Shown here: in pieces, positions 53,998 to 64,000 of the stretch
How the letters are laid out: each line of letters opens with the position of its first letter
Position numbering within the stretch: the stretch's first letter is position 1
From: Rhipidocladum racemiflorum
Taxonomy: Eukaryota; Streptophyta; Magnoliopsida; Poales; Poaceae
Length of the DNA stretch: 64,000 nucleotides
NCBI GenBank assembly: GCA_036346355.1
Contig: CM070572.1
Coordinates: forward strand, 11,105,001-11,169,000
Reading direction: 5' to 3'
Program-made: the position numbers and the translations under genes
The notes under the pieces: model-generated
Seen by the model: only the letters and a program-made list of their open reading frames with translations
What the model was told of the DNA's origin: nothing
The model's database searches: none

Positions 53998-56781
53998 TGA
54001 AACAACTTATATTTTTAATTAAGCAAATAAAAGTAATAAGCAATTAATCAGTATAGTAATTAACTTTTTTGCGTATGTAAAATTTATTTTTTGCGAATAG
54101 AATGAATAGAAATAAGAAAGAGGATTGCCATCAAACCAGCAGGCGAGGGTATTGACCACCGAGATACCAGACCCGTTCGTGGTCAGATCGGCACCTCTCG
54201 TTAGTTTTGGGGTTCATCACTCGGCAATCTTAACTTACCTGTTCGGATTGAGGATATCCGTAGCAATTTAGAGCCAAATAGTAACTCCAGCACTTAGTAA
54301 CTAGGTAAAAAGGCAAAAGGGAGGAGCTCGGTAATTTTGACCAAGCCCAGCCAGCCTCAAGACCAGTCAAGGCCAATAGTGGTGCAGCCCCCTTGAACTC
54401 ACAGCAACTAAGGCAGAGGACAAGAGAGCCATACCTCCATTTACAGCCGAGAGAAGCAAGGGCAACAAGCCCCATTTAATCTCAGCCCAGCCAAGGCACA
54501 CATCCATTCCTCAGTTCCAACCGTGAGCAACCGAGAGCCCATCTCAAAGCCAAACCACTAAAGCAACTGAAAGCATCCAAGACCAAGCTGAAGCAAGATG
54601 AGCCATAAGAACCAGCCGAACTAAAGATTCCCCAAGAAGAAGAACCACAAGTAAGCAAGGAGGAGATCCCCCAAGTGAGGAGGAGGAGATCAGGAGAACA
54701 CCAAGCTAGAAGGACCTCCAACCTGAGCAAGAAGACTGGGCAGCATCGAATTGTACCTCGACCACCTTGTCTCCTTCCTTCCCGGTGACCACACCGACAC
54801 TAGCACCTATAATCCTGACCCAACCATCAGGTACACAACTTTAATAGTAGCAGTACTAGCAGTATCAGTAGTACTACTTGTAGGTTGCTAGATGGATAGA
54901 TCGGGCAGTAGCTAGTAGATCAGGGTGGTTTCCTAGCCTCAGTAGGTTTGAGCACCTTAGGGGTCGTTTAGCTTGTGTCTGGTGACCTCTAATGCTCCCC
55001 AACGCATTAGGAGTCATGGTATTGCAGCCAAACCCTCCAACCTAGTGCACTCCCCCCTAAAATCATCACTCGCAAATCATCTGCTAAATCAAAAACAGGA
55101 ATCAAAAGTAAAAGTGTCAAAACCATATAAAACACCCTCCAAAACAATAGATCGGCGTCCTAGGGCTCGGTTTTTTGAAGAGTCGAGCTAGAGTTTAGTA
55201 GGAATAGAGGGGGAAGACTAGGGGAGGAGGGAGTTGAAGCCAACAATAGAGAGGAGAAGGCCATTAGTAAGGATAAAAGAGAGAATATAGGGAGATGAGG
55301 AGTGAAGGGGCAGCAGTCTAACCGGGAGAGAGAGAGAGGCCGGGAGAACAGCGGCCAGAGAGAGAGAGAGAGAGGCCGGAGGGGAGAGCTGACGCCTGAA
55401 GTTGAGTCGATCGTGAAGGAGGCCTACGTCCAGTAGAGCTGAGGAGAAGAGCCAGGGGGCCATGAGGAGCCAGGGAGGCTTCGGCCCGAGCAGAAGAAAG
55501 GAAGAGGAAGAAGAACAGAGAGGGGAGAAGAAGGAGACAGGGGTGGCGTCGACCAGAAGAAGAAAGGAGAAGAAAAGAAGAAAAGAGGAGGGGGGGAAAG
55601 AAAAGGGGGAAGAAAGAAAAGAAGAGGAGAGAAAAAGGGGGGTTAGAAATTTTGCCTCCCGTTGTGAACCACGTATATTAAAGTAGTCGTCTCGTAGTCA
55701 TAGTAAAATTTGATAACAACTCAAATAGCTGCGATTAAGTAAGTAATGAATCTGTAAAATTGCAAATTTTGTATTATTTAAAATTGCTAAATTGAGTACC
55801 TCACCAAAATAAAAGTTGTGGCAAATTAATAATTTTAATTCAAGTGGGCAACCCATATTCATTTTATCTTTAGCAGTTCAGAAAAGGTTAGCCGCCAAAA
55901 AATGTGTGATAATCTGTTAGCCAACTAAAATATGGTATTTTTGGTAAATTCAAGAATCTTCTTAAGTTGCATAAAATTAAGCGATTCTAAAATTTAAAAT
56001 AAAAACAGTGAAATCACTTTCATTTAAAATACGCCACATTAAAAATATAGTAAATTCATAAATCTTAATTTTGCGGCAAGCAATCTGTCTGCACATTTGT
56101 CAACCTATTAAGTGAAGGTTGGATGCCTTAAAAACACACCATAATTTAATTGCTCTTGAATTTTAATACTCTATATTTCCAGGAATTGAATTGAACCCAC
56201 CAAGAGACCACCTTCAAACTTATGGTGAGGCCGGGTTATTACAATTCTCATTATGGTATATTGCTATTAATGCTTGTTGAGTACTTTGTACTCACTCTTG
56301 CTTAATTCCCTCTTTGCTTAGAAAATTGCTTCGGTGGTCAAGCTGCTGGTTTTGGATCCCAAGGGTGTCTACGAGGCTGGGGGTGAGGTTAACCCGTAGA
56401 ATTAAGTGTACAAGGATGTCGATCACCGTGAGGGTTAGAATGTTGGATAGATCGTTCAAAGTTTTTGTTGGACCTTGAGTGATTAGTACATTTGTATTAT
56501 ATTTTGTTGTACTTGGATCATATATATAATTATTGTACCAGATTTGTAGCCTGCGTGGCACTGGAATGAAATAAAGTTTCTACTTCAATCTCTAATTATT
56601 GTTCTGTTGCAACATTCTGAACACAGTATACTAACTGATAAAATATCGAATGCGCTCGATGTTTTAATAAGCTAGTATGCCGAGATTCGTATAATTATCT
56701 CAGAGTAATGGTGTTAGTTACTATCATTACCCTGATCTAAATATGCGTTGTTACCCTAGGCTAATTATACGGGTCACCACA
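53998..56781 (+). mobile_element. Solo gypsy-type LTR, 2784 bp
   Basis: Starts TGAAACAACT and ends GGTCACCACA, with a perfect 5-bp duplication GTAAG at 53993-53997 and 56782-56786. The end region matches the LTR at 36933-40847 in opposite orientation. No internal domain or second LTR lies on either side, so this is the product of LTR-LTR recombination. It holds a (GA)n tract and a purine-rich block (55480-55640). Confidence 0.85.
55327..55372. repeat. (GA)n microsatellite inside the solo LTR
   Basis: Two GAGAGA runs separated by GGCCGGGAGAACAGCGGCC, equivalent to the (CT)n tract of the opposite-strand LTR. Confidence 0.9.
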
Positions 56782-57502
56782 GTAAGACGCACACGCAGCA
56801 TAGCAACTCATCATCTCGTTTTCATGTTCTGTTGTTCCATTTTCTATGGAGCAAAAGCAGCTAATTCTAATTTATAAGGTTCATGCAACTGGTGTAGAAG
56901 TGCCCGGTCTTTGCTGCATGACAGGAGTGCAAAACTGTTCATGTGAATGTTCATGAGGTTGAACACTTCTGCCCCCGGAAACTCAAATGGAGTTCAAAAT
57001 CGTTCACCCTTCTCCAGAAAAACAGATTAAAAAAGAGCGTACTAAACTATATGCACAGGAATTCCTGGAGAAAGCAGAAGTTTCTTCAATATGTTAGTAC
57101 AGCTCATGCATGGTCCAGAGCAGCAACACATTACAACGATAATGGTCAACCGGTACATGTTGACTGGTCCAGGAAAAAAATGAACACATTTGCCGACAAG
57201 CTACAAAAGACTAATGGAGATATGACACCAAAGTATACCGAAGAGAGTACAGGAAATTCCCAGCCGGTGGCCTATGCATGTATATATTTTTCCCTCTAGT
57301 ATCATATTGAGCAAAATTTAATGAACAAACGGCACCTATATCTATCTGTATTTGTATCTATCAACCTACCTGAAAAGTAGGCAGAAGTAGGGTGGAAATC
57401 ACTTCTGATAGCAACAACTTTCGGCACCATGAAAGCACTAATTCCTGTATAAAAACAAAAGGACAGTGCTATGGGGGAAAATGAAGTTCAGCTTCATAAT
57501 CA
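56782..57502. other. Region downstream of fimbrin, with one open frame
   Basis: A 118-codon plus-strand frame (56943-57299) has balanced composition (STAHAWSRAATHYNDNGQP onward), but I recognise no family. It lies antisense to the expected fimbrin 3' untranslated region, so it may be chance or an unannotated exon. Confidence 0.25.
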
Positions 57503-60500
57503 TCAGGATCCTGCCGCACCATTTCCATTTTCTACAGGTGGAGCGTTTGAAGTAGCATCATCTGTGGTCAGGTTGGATATACTATCAGACAACGAATTCA
57601 CCTCTTCCCCCTCAGATGGTGCTGTTGTTGAAGCAGCATCCTCAGAAGCAATATCAGATGCTGCATCTGAAGTCATACTAGATGGCTCTGATTGTTCTGA
57701 CATTTCAGATTGTGACTGCGGCTGTTTCTGTAGGCTCCAATACATAATGCTGGCAGTAAGTGCAAGGATCATCTTCTGATTCACCTGTTGAAACATCAAG
57801 AATGTAAGAATATGAACCGATAATATAATTAGCATGACTAAGTTTCAGTTCTCAACTGACAAATCACCATAATTGCTTTGAATAACAGGATTTGAAACAG
57901 CACGAGGAAGATAGTATAGCATTTAGCTGGATTGTTGAAGTGCCACAACAACTATTGTTGCGTACTAGGCATTAGTTCATCTTTGATGGTAAAATTATGG
58001 TGACAGTTTCCTATTTCCGGGCAATGGCCTTTACCTCTGTGATGTCCTCTGGCAGCAGAAACACAGAACATCCAAGTTTCCTTGCAACACTAATGATGTA
58101 AGTAGCATTTAGCTTCTTTTCCTCATCTGCAAACCAAATTAAAGATCAGCTAATGTTACGGTTCATTTTTTAAATTATTTGTAAAGAAAATGATTAGTCA
58201 GAAATCATGTCATAGAATAGTGAATTGAATGCCCATATGGGCCAAGAACAGACCATCTTCCCCCTTTGTAACAACTTTCCAGTTCACAACCCTCGGCTGT
58301 ACTGCACTAAGAAGTTCAAGGAAGAACAATCCATTTGATAAGCTCTTGTCCTGAAGGGAGAAAAAGGAAAAAAAATGAGCAAGTGGAGTTTTCTTTTAAG
58401 AGACAGAAACTGAAAGCTATGGAAATTAAAAGCACCTTGAAACTTTCCATCCGAGATGCTCTTCCTGACGCTTTCACTTTGCTGTTGGCCCAGTTTAGTA
58501 TATCAGCATCACTAATTTCCTTCCCTTGGGATCCTTGGGAGTGGAATCTCAGTCTATTTAGCAATTGAAGGATATTAAATCTCATCAATTGCCACAGAAG
58601 TGCTGAAAGACCACCAAAAACTTAAATTATATGATGAAAAGGTTATTACGGACAGTCCATTATCAACCAATTAAAAATAGATGCAGTCAGACTTACAAAC
58701 AATCAATTTCTTGTTTCCCTGCACAATATCATTCCCAGCTAAATTTACTAATGAAAACTTTAACTCCTTCCCAATCTTTACAACTTGATTGCAATTCTCC
58801 AGTTTCCTAAATGGCAATTTAATCGGAGGTTTTGATGCAAGCTTCCAATTCACAGACCCTGGAGAGACTTTGTCGAGTACCTCAAGAAGTACCCATCTGC
58901 ATGAGAATCTATATTAATTATCAACTCATTTAGAGATAAACACAATGCATTTTCAAGTAATCTCGTTACCCATTGCGAACGTCTTCAAAAACATTGTTAA
59001 CATATGATTCAACCCCAAGGCTGTTGATCCACATCCGAAAGGCCCTTTCTTCTCTAGATACTAGAACGTCATCACGTGTTGCTGTCTGTGTGAGTGTAAC
59101 CTGTTTGGTGTCACTAGTTAAACCATTCCTGCGCATCATGGAACAATAGCATTCATGTGATGATCAGATAACATCATCAAATCATTACAAGCTAGCTAGG
59201 AACCTTTTGAGTGTGATGCAACATGGGGGAAATTGCTCATGAGTTTAATGATAATATGAGAATTTTCGTACTTTTGGGAAACAAGAAAATCGGTACTTAC
59301 CGATGCTGGAATATTTGTGCAACAAATGCAAGATTCAAATTGGCAGAGCCCTCAGTGATATCCTTTGGAGTCAAGTATCTTTTGCAGTCCAACTTCTCTG
59401 CTTGTTCAAGTACCATTTTTGCCCTCTCACTAGGATCGTTAGTCCCCAATGTGGTCTCAGGGGAATGCTCTGGAGCAAGAGCTTTTAGAAGGTAAGCATA
59501 GGCTTCACCATCCTGTACAGAACTAACTTATGTGACCATCGGAAGTTGAACAGAGTAAGCATAGAAGAATTAAAAAGACAGCAATTATGATGGATCAAGC
59601 ACAGTTCAACAAACTTTTCATATATGACATAAGATAATAAATGCATTAAGTTGGGGATTTAGTAGAATAAAGTGGTTAATAAATAACATTGCAAAGCCAG
59701 GTATTGCTTTGCCAATAAAACTCAAATGCAGCAATAAGATTTATCAAGCGTAATGGGCAGCTTCTTGTATCAACATTGCACAAAATCAAGTGGTTAATAA
59801 ATCTTGTGACTTTTTTTTTGTCATATGCACCTTCACATCTGAAGAAAAATTATTAACAGTTTTCTTGTAGCCAGCTTTTTTCAGATGATGGTTCATCCAT
59901 CGAAGTAGCATCTTTTCTGGTGACAAGCTCAACACTTCATCTATATCCTGCAAAATAATCAATAAAATGAATTTTGTTCTAAGCAAAGGTGTACTTAAAA
60001 AAATAAAGGATAAAATGCTTTTATTTACCTTGCTGTCATCAAACAATTCCACCAGCTGAGGTGTCTTCCTGAGATTCAGATCGGCCAAAAGTTGAATCTG
60101 ATGGAAAGTACAAACAACTTTTTATCTGGCGAAGCAGGAGTTCAACTATAGTGTGTCCATTGAATTGCCCCAAAACACAAAAGACAGTCCAATATTTACC
60201 TTTATGATTTGAGATATCAATCCAAGAATTAAATGAGGCTGCGAACAAAACAATACAAGTTTGTGTAAGTCACCAGTTGACATTATTGAGAATTGCTTGA
60301 ATTAAATATTTGAATTGGAAGAAAAATTAAAGTCCCTAAGGGAAGGTGGTTGAGAACATCTAAGTCACCAGTTGACATTATTGAGAATTGCTTGAATTAA
60401 ATATTTGAATTGGAAGAAAAATTAAAGTCCCTAAGAGCATCTCCAGCAAGGGCCCCTAAAACAGGGTTCCTATTTTGGATTTAGGGACTCCCTTTATTTT

Positions 60501-62602
60501 TTTGGGCCCTGTTTTCAGAGCACAAGTCCAGCAACAGCCTCTAAATCTCAGCCCCTATTTTACTTTTTCTCTTATTTTGGCATATCCGCTATGTATAATC
60601 TTCATTTGACACCACTAAAATTCAATCAAAAATATTTGTAATACATAAAACATAAGCATATTAACATTTACAATTTAAAAACATGATATTTCAAATTTAA
60701 ATTTAAAATTTTCAAAACATGATAAAATTTTCGAAGCTTCTCATGTATTTCCCTATCTTCAATAATAGGGGTTGTACTCGTGTCCCTGGGAATTGGGGCT
60801 GAGGTGGCAAATTTAGAGGGCTCCTAATTTTAGGGGCTTGAGTTGGGGCCCCCTAGGAATTGGGGCTGAAGAGGCAAATTTAGGGGCCTCCTAATTTTAG
60901 GGGCTTGAGTTGGGGCTCTGCTGGATCTGTTTTTTTTACTAAACTCCCTATTTTAAGGTTTAGGGGCTGGTTTAGGGGCTCTGCTGGAGATGCTCTAAGG
61001 GAAGGTGGTTGAGAACATCCTTAACACATGGAGAAGCAGATAGGAGAAGCGCACATGCAACAATCAGCAAATGAGAAAGGAAATACGAGATGTTGCCTAC
61101 TAAATACTACTAAGTGATTATAGTGAACAAGCATAGAAAGACAAGTAGCAAATTAGGGGTTGTTTGGTAGAGCTCCAGCTCCACCAAATTCGTGGAGTTG
61201 GTGGAGCTGGGTATTCCTAGCTTCATCAGATTCGTGCAGCTGGAGCTGTAGGTATATTAAGAATGTAAATGGATCATGTTATTTATATTTTAGAATAAAA
61301 TTATAAACATAAGTCACTTTATTTCAGTCTACAAGTTTCAGCTCTGAGGTGGAGCTGAAATCTGGAGCTCTGCCAAACAAGGCCTTAGTAACAGCATTGT
61401 GTTTGGTACATACATTAGTCACTGTCAGCAATGTAAAGGACATACAATTCAACAAAAAAATCAGTAAATCTTTTACATCGTTTGCACTGCATCATGAGTT
61501 ATGAAAGGATTTAAAAGTAGGGGAGAACATGACATACCCTTCCCTCCACCAAATCTTGTGTACCAATATTTACAACGGTGCATCCAATGGCCTTTGCAGA
61601 GTTGAGGCACAGTGTGTGATTTTCATTCCTCTCCCATGGGTTAAGAACTCTTTTCTTATTGATTGCTCTCTCATCAATGGTCCCAGGTACAGCTACATTG
61701 ATCAACTTACTGAGCAAATGATCCATAAATGAACAAACATCAGATAGGAGTATAGGACTAGCGGACAATTTGTTTGTAAAGAGTAAATGGGCTTGCACCC
61801 TGTATTTGTTAGCTAGAAAGACATCCCACCAGAGCAGAACACCGTCCCTGACGAGATCGAACAGCTGGTTGCCGCCCGGGTTAATTGGCAAGTACTTCCT
61901 CAAGAATGAGTCTTCACCAAGGTAAGTGTTGATGTGTGCCACATACGAAGACTTCTCTGCCTGGTTGAGATTGTGCAGCAGCGTAGTGGTGCTGGACTTG
62001 AGAAACGACGACGAGTTCTTGCCGCCACCAGCCCCGCCGCCACCACCTTCCTTGGTGCTCACCCTTGCTTGCAGATTTAGATACTCCTATAAAAACATCA
62101 CGCGAAATTCCCCATTCCAATCAAATCAATAAGGCAACGACACACACACACACACTCTCTCTCTCTCTCTCTCTTCCTCTCCATGGTACCAATCAAGAGG
62201 TCAGAAAATAGCCGAGATGTACCCGGAGGAAGGACTCGAACTCAATCTCCTGGTCGCTGTCGGGGTACGACTCCGACAAGAAAGCGGCGATCTCCTCCTC
62301 GGAGACCACCTCGTTGAGGCCCCTCAGCTTCTTCATCAGCCCCGGGAGGTTCTTGGTGGTGACATGGCCGGAGTCTCTCTTCAGAGATAAAAACTGTAAC
62401 ACCACAAAATAAAAGGTTAAAAACCAAGAATTAGAACGAATCCGAAAGACGAAACACCAAGAACTGTGGTTTTCGGAGCACAGGGGCAAAGAAACCGTGG
62501 ATTCGGACGCTTCACCTTGGCCTTGAGCGATCGGAGCTCGACCTGCGTGAACTGCCCCTGCAGCGAGGGATCGGAGACCACGACGCCCACGAATCCGGAC
62601 AT
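57503..62602 (-). CDS. FIM: Fimbrin (plastin), actin-bundling protein
   Basis: Cross-links actin filaments into bundles in the cytoplasm. Fourteen exons with GT-AG borders join in frame: 62602-62516, 62393-62223, 62086-61830, 61709-61538, 60238-60200, 60097-60029, 59947-59831, 59512-59301, 59128-58970, 58896-58697, 58602-58436, 58350-58254, 58126-58035 and 57784-57503. They give about 706 aa, close to plant fimbrins. MSGFVGVVVSDPSLQGQFTQ is the plant fimbrin start. An EF-hand-like segment covers residues about 30-85. Four calponin-homology domains follow from about residues 124, 275, 395 and 515 (KLINVAVPGTIDERAIN, MLLRWMNHHLKKAGY, AFRMWINSLGV, DADILNWANSKVK). The last exon is an acidic Ser-rich tail. 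No stop or frameshift was seen. Intron 4 holds two MITEs, and intron 3 is open in frame. A copia-like LTR may lie 420 bases upstream. Confidence 0.96.
60266..60434. repeat. 95-bp tandem duplication in fimbrin intron 4
   Basis: TAAGTCACCAGTTGACATTA onward starts at 60266 and again at 60361. The second copy is cut at 60434 by a MITE and resumes at 60999, so the duplication preceded the MITE insertion. Confidence 0.93.
60435..60995. mobile_element. Harbinger-type MITE, 561 bp, in fimbrin intron 4
   Basis: Inverted ends GAGCATCTCCAGCA with the duplication TAA at 60432-60434 and 60996-60998. The interior has repeated TTAGGGGCTTGAGTTGGGG and CCCCTAAAA words. The intact first copy of the 95-bp duplication (CCCTAAGGGAAGG near 60337) is the empty site. 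Confidence 0.93.
61156..61384. mobile_element. Tourist-like MITE, 229 bp, in fimbrin intron 4
   Basis: Ends GGGGTTGTTTGGTAGAGCTC and, reversed, GGCCTTGTTTGGCAGAGCTC, with the duplication TTA at 61153-61155 and 61385-61387. Same family as 36299-36761 and 36404-36631. Confidence 0.92.
62141..62181. repeat. Compound (AC)n(CT)n microsatellite in fimbrin intron 2
   Basis: CACACA run followed directly by a CTCTCT run, in the intron between exons 2 and 3. Confidence 0.92.
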
Positions 62603-63020
62603 CCCCTCTCGCTACGGGAACAGCAACAAGAAGATTTCAGATCAGAAAGGTCAGCAGGACTCGAAACCCCAGAAAAAGAACGAGGAAATCGTCGGCGCAC
62701 GCGCTAGGGGCAGCGAGGCGACGGAAGGGACGAGGAGGAGCTGCAGGGCGGAGATACCTTCCGAATTGCTAGAGATGGTTCCTCCTCCCTCTCTCCGGTG
62801 TGTGCTTTCCTTGTGCTCGAAGGAAAAGGTGGGCAATGGCGTCCAGGTTTTCCAGATTTCGTGGGGCCGGGAGGGCAGGGGAAGTGGAGACGAGGAGAGC
62901 AGGTTATGGGGTCAGTTTCTTTTGTCCATTCTTTGTTTCGTATTCTGATTTGGGTTTCGTCGGGGTTAAGACAGTGGAAAAGGTGAACAGATGGAGGAAA
63001 TTGATTTATTTTTTTTTCCT
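62603..63020 (-). other. Fimbrin leader and promoter region
   Basis: Directly upstream of the fimbrin ATG; a 5' leader and perhaps a leader intron are expected. Frames on both strands overlap and show no domain. CGAGGAGAGCAGGTTATGG occurs at about 62894 and again at about 63077. Confidence 0.4.
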
Positions 63021-63321
63021 GTGAGGCTGGACTGAAATATTAGAATAGGTAGAACTAGAAGGTATATGTTGTAGAACGAGGAGAGCAGGTTATGGACTCT
63101 TCGAAGTTTTCTAAGGAACTCCAGTGAATTTTCCAACGATTTATGAGTTTCTTTAAGAGGATTGAGAGTGTTAAGAGTCTTAATAAGTGGGTATAGATAG
63201 AGACACATTGCACACATCAGAAGATATCAATAAAGATGAGAAAGCTATGGATCTATATCCTATATCTCAGTTCTGATGGTCTGTTTATGTGACTTTGATT
63301 AGTCAACAATGATATTGATAT
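63021..63321 (+). mobile_element. Candidate small copia-type LTR
   Basis: A segment starting TGAGGCTGGACTGAAATATT and ending GATATATAACA, with AATAAAG near 63228, is followed by CATTATCAGGGCGAGAGTG, which resembles the initiator-Met primer-binding site TTATCAGCACGAGAG of copia elements. No second LTR is in the window and no target duplication can be tested. Confidence 0.35.
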
Positions 63322-64000
63322 ATAACACATTATCAGGGCGAGAGTGCTTCCGAGCAAATGCTATTCATGCTTCAAAAGTTGTTATTTGATCTTTCTTGGT
63401 CAATTTAGTTGCTAGATTTATTTGGTATCTCCCAAATTTTCTATTTTTCTGATCCGGCCGATGTCTCACTTTGGGTTGGATTAGCATCGACCAAACACCG
63501 GGCCATTGTTTTGTTCCTTGCGCAATCAATGTTGTTCATGCCTTATGCGTCAGGTTCTTCGGCCGCCGATTCAAGCCTTGGCGTGATCGACGTTCGTGTC
63601 ACGTCTTAGTGTGACCGTCGAATAGATCTAGGCATCGGGTAGTGTCGTAGCGCCACCAAATTGGTACATCGGTCGTTGGATCACGCCATGGCATGACTAA
63701 CGTTGTACCGTGCCTTGTGCAAGGTCACCGGTTGGTCCACAGGCATGTACCATGTGCGTGTTGCCACCGTGTGCCTCACTGGAAGCCGTCTTTGTTGCAC
63801 CATGAGCGCGGGTAGGACATCAAGCAGTGAGCATAGGATGTCACCAACGATCTCGCCGTGGTGAGATGCCGGATGTCACCATCATTGATCCGTCAGGCTG
63901 ACCAAGCTTGGGACGCTATGCGCCCGTCCAGCTGGAATCGTCGTTGTCGTCGTGCCATAAGCACAAGTCGGCAAATGTCATGGAGTACCTTAATTACAAT
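63322..64000. other. Possible retroelement interior, no recognised gene
   Basis: Follows the candidate LTR and primer site. 63600-63950 is rich in CACC/GGTG words. No gag or pol motif was recognised before the window ends. Confidence 0.3.

Noticed and set aside
61511..62062. Single long fimbrin exon without intron 3
   Set aside because: The middle 40 codons do not resemble fimbrin, and GT-AG sites restore the family sequence exactly; treated as an open intron instead.

Overview
This window is plant nuclear DNA, almost certainly from a grass and probably a panicoid one. The evidence is two intron-rich plant genes, a Tekay-like Ty3/gypsy LTR retroelement, Tourist/Harbinger MITEs with GGCC(C)TGTTTGG-type ends, a MULE carrying a plant-mobile-domain gene, and many hAT-type elements with 8-bp target-site duplications (TSDs). 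I cannot name the species. There are two convincing host genes, both on the minus strand: a four-exon SABATH carboxyl methyltransferase at 17515-18913 (about 370 aa by my splicing) and a 14-exon fimbrin, an actin-bundling protein, at 57503-62602 (about 706 aa). Nearly everything else is transposable-element sequence, often nested.

Layout. 1-160 is CACTA-type subterminal repeat. 161-16506 looks like a gypsy-type LTR (TGTAACATCC...GGATGTTACA) opened by later insertions: two clean hAT elements (1001-1522, 1670-2251), a broken genomic fragment of a sterol C4-methyl oxidase gene (2935-3240), a decayed MULE with three co-oriented genes (a two-module Cys/Trp-rich zinc-finger-like gene, a plant-mobile-domain gene and a MURA-like transposase, 3777-11398), repeat arrays (11780-13330) and another hAT element (13808-14762). 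17515-18913 is the SABATH gene with a TATA box. 19255-23460 holds a duplicated intergenic block, a hAT element and an LTR fragment. 23.8-28.9 kb holds LTR debris, a foldback, a hAT element, a CDC48 gene fragment and a mini-CACTA containing a tRNA-like piece.

29376-34356 is a complete PIF/Harbinger element: matching terminal inverted repeats, 3-bp TSD, an uninterrupted DDE transposase and the companion Myb/SANT-like protein. 34.4-36.8 kb holds MITEs, one nested in a relative. 36933-41798 is the LTR and pol remnant of a minus-strand gypsy element, followed by hAT and CACTA remnants. 45.5-50.2 kb is a tandem duplication in which each copy supplies the empty site for an element in the other copy: a 398-bp Harbinger MITE in copy A and a 2.6-kb hAT element in copy B, the latter containing a 379-bp foldback with a 9-bp TSD. 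53998-56781 is a solo LTR with a 5-bp TSD. 57.5-62.6 kb is fimbrin, whose fourth intron carries two MITEs and a 95-bp duplication.

The genes do not form a functional cluster. The most biologically coherent system is the Harbinger element, whose two proteins normally act together, plus an asymmetric array of TIR-core repeats beside its right end. The MULE is the second system, but all three of its genes carry disabling lesions. No rRNA gene, intact tRNA gene or CRISPR array was seen. All coordinates, splice sites and TSDs were read by eye without alignment or expression data.
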